This document shows, one piece after another, positions 5,840-6,493 of a DNA stretch of 6,493 nt. A program made the position numbers and the translations under genes. Under the pieces are notes generated by a model. That model ran no database searches and was not told the DNA's origin. It saw only the letters and a program-made list of their open reading frames with translations. Every line of letters begins with the position of its first letter. Position 1 is the stretch's first letter. The stretch is taken from NCBI GenBank assembly GCA_947628025.1, contig CANQYH010000182.1, positions 1 to 6,493 of the forward strand. Direction: 5' to 3'. This DNA is from an uncultured Lachnospiraceae bacterium. Lineage in GTDB: Bacteria > Bacillota > Clostridia > Lachnospirales > Lachnospiraceae.

Positions 5840-6493
5840 TCAGCAATTCTTATAATTCCCTTTTAATATTTCTTCAACTTTCTTAGCAATAGATTCATCT
5901 AACTCAGGTCTGATTATCTGCGTTTCAAATCTAATCTTTGGCGTTAGTAAACTATTTTCTGGTAAGGATATATCAAGCAGACATGGCTCATTGTCTGTAA
6001 TCCATGACGAATATCTATCAAGTTCTTCATACGAAGCCAACCATGCGGCTTTAATACCATATGCTTCTGATATTCTACTAAAGTCAGGGACTGTATACCC
6101 GCTAGTGATCGTGGTATTAGCAAATCGGTCATTTAACTCAAGATGCTGCGTCTCGCTGATCTTCCCGAGAACCCGATTGTTGAGAATAAATATCTTGATT
6201 GGAAGTTTCTCCCTTTTTACTGTCTCCAGCTCCTGGATATTCATCTGGAATCCACCATCACCGGTAATGCAGTATGACACTTTATTACCCCTCGAAATAC
6301 AGGACCCAATTGCATAAGGCAGGCCGCATCCCATCGTACCATACCCCCCACTGATATGGATCCGCCCCTTATGACCTTTAAGTACCAGGGACTGTGCGCA
6401 CCAGCACTGGTTCATTCCCACATCCACAGATACGACCGGATCAACAGGGAGTAGGGAAGCGATTTTCTCAACTGCCCGGTTCCCAGGCTGGAT
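5840..6493 (-). CDS. IlvB-like thiamine diphosphate enzyme, 5' end cut by the window edge
   Basis: 217 C-terminal codons are visible and the frame is open at the right edge; complete relatives have about 550-600 residues. This part is the cofactor-binding PP domain. The ThDP/Mg motif GDG-x24-NN is complete (GDG at 78-80, NN at 105-106 of the visible part), and SVDVGMNQCW (21-30) with ISGGYGTMGCGLPYAIG (47-63) is typical of acetolactate synthase-like enzymes. After NN it reads RVLGKISETQ where true acetolactate synthases have a GMV-QWQ type segment, so it is more likely an IlvB homologue of a polysaccharide locus than the branched-chain amino-acid enzyme. A known example of such a role is YerE, which adds a two-carbon unit to a CDP-keto-sugar. 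Its neighbour is the SDR gene 58 bp downstream. Substrate and product are unknown; the promoter lies outside the window. Confidence 0.88.
   Translation of the reverse strand: MQPGNRAVEKIASLLPVDPVVSVDVGMNQCWCAQSLVLKGHKGRIHISGGYGTMGCGLPYAIGSCISRGNKVSYCITGDGGFQMNIQELETVKREKLPIKIFILNNRVLGKISETQHLELNDRFANTTITSGYTVPDFSRISEAYGIKAAWLASYEELDRYSSWITDNEPCLLDISLPENSLLTPKIRFETQIIRPELDESIAKKVEEILKGNYKNC

Larger units (their letters stand above)
4172..6493. other. AT-rich segment, end of a surface-polysaccharide-type locus
   Basis: Sampled 60-base lines give about 63% GC at 3601 and 53% at 1261, against 38% at 4801 and 30% at 4261; the change falls at the terminator after the flavodoxin gene. All genes in this segment read on the minus strand towards the boundary, and the last three near it are truncated or degenerate. 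No transposase, integrase, tRNA or obvious attachment repeat is visible at the junction. Confidence 0.6.

Noticed and set aside
1..6493. CRISPR array, tRNA, rRNA, insertion sequence or attachment site
   Set aside because: No regularly spaced repeats, cloverleaf, transposase motif or flanking direct repeats were seen on either strand.

Overview
The window looks like chromosomal DNA of a gut-type Clostridia bacterium, probably Lachnospiraceae-like. This rests on the strong GGAGG ribosome binding sites, a GH38 alpha-mannosidase of Firmicutes style, an EFR1-type flavodoxin/ferredoxin protein, a YwnA-like Rrf2 regulator and consensus sigma-A promoters. The genus cannot be named from the sequence alone.

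Left part (1-4110, GC-rich). The left edge cuts a minus-strand GH38 alpha-mannosidase; 640 N-terminal codons are visible and the gene runs off at base 1. It has its own extended -10 promoter and a leader of about 150 nt. Upstream of it on the same strand is a two-gene unit, an Rrf2-family repressor followed by a six-helix membrane protein, with the stop and a possible start overlapping as ATGA. Divergent from the regulator is a plus-strand 252-aa protein with a flavodoxin-like domain and two [4Fe-4S] clusters. The 128-bp space between the two divergent genes is very informative. It holds a perfect TTGACA-N17-TATAAT promoter for the flavodoxin gene, a TTTACA-N17-TAAAAT promoter for the regulator, and two copies of one dyad (GATGTAA-N9-TTACACC). 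One copy covers the -35 boxes of both promoters and the other lies at the flavodoxin-gene transcript start. The simplest reading is a self-regulated, redox-linked module made of regulator, membrane protein and electron carrier.

Right part (about 4172-6493, AT-rich). Just after the flavodoxin gene and its strong bidirectional terminator, base composition drops sharply and all genes read on the minus strand. In transcription order they are: the C-terminal part of an IlvB-like thiamine diphosphate enzyme (cut by the right edge), a complete extended-SDR nucleotide-sugar epimerase/dehydratase with a TTG start, a 56-codon C-terminal remnant of a ribulose-phosphate 3-epimerase, an unrecognised 34-codon ORF, and the first ~65 codons of a UbiA-family polyprenyl-phosphate phosphoribosyltransferase that ends abruptly in the terminator. 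This looks like the eroded end of a surface-polysaccharide or glycolipid locus, probably acquired horizontally, joined to the resident chromosome at the terminator. The ThDP enzyme and the SDR may together make an unusual, perhaps branched-chain, sugar; that is inference.
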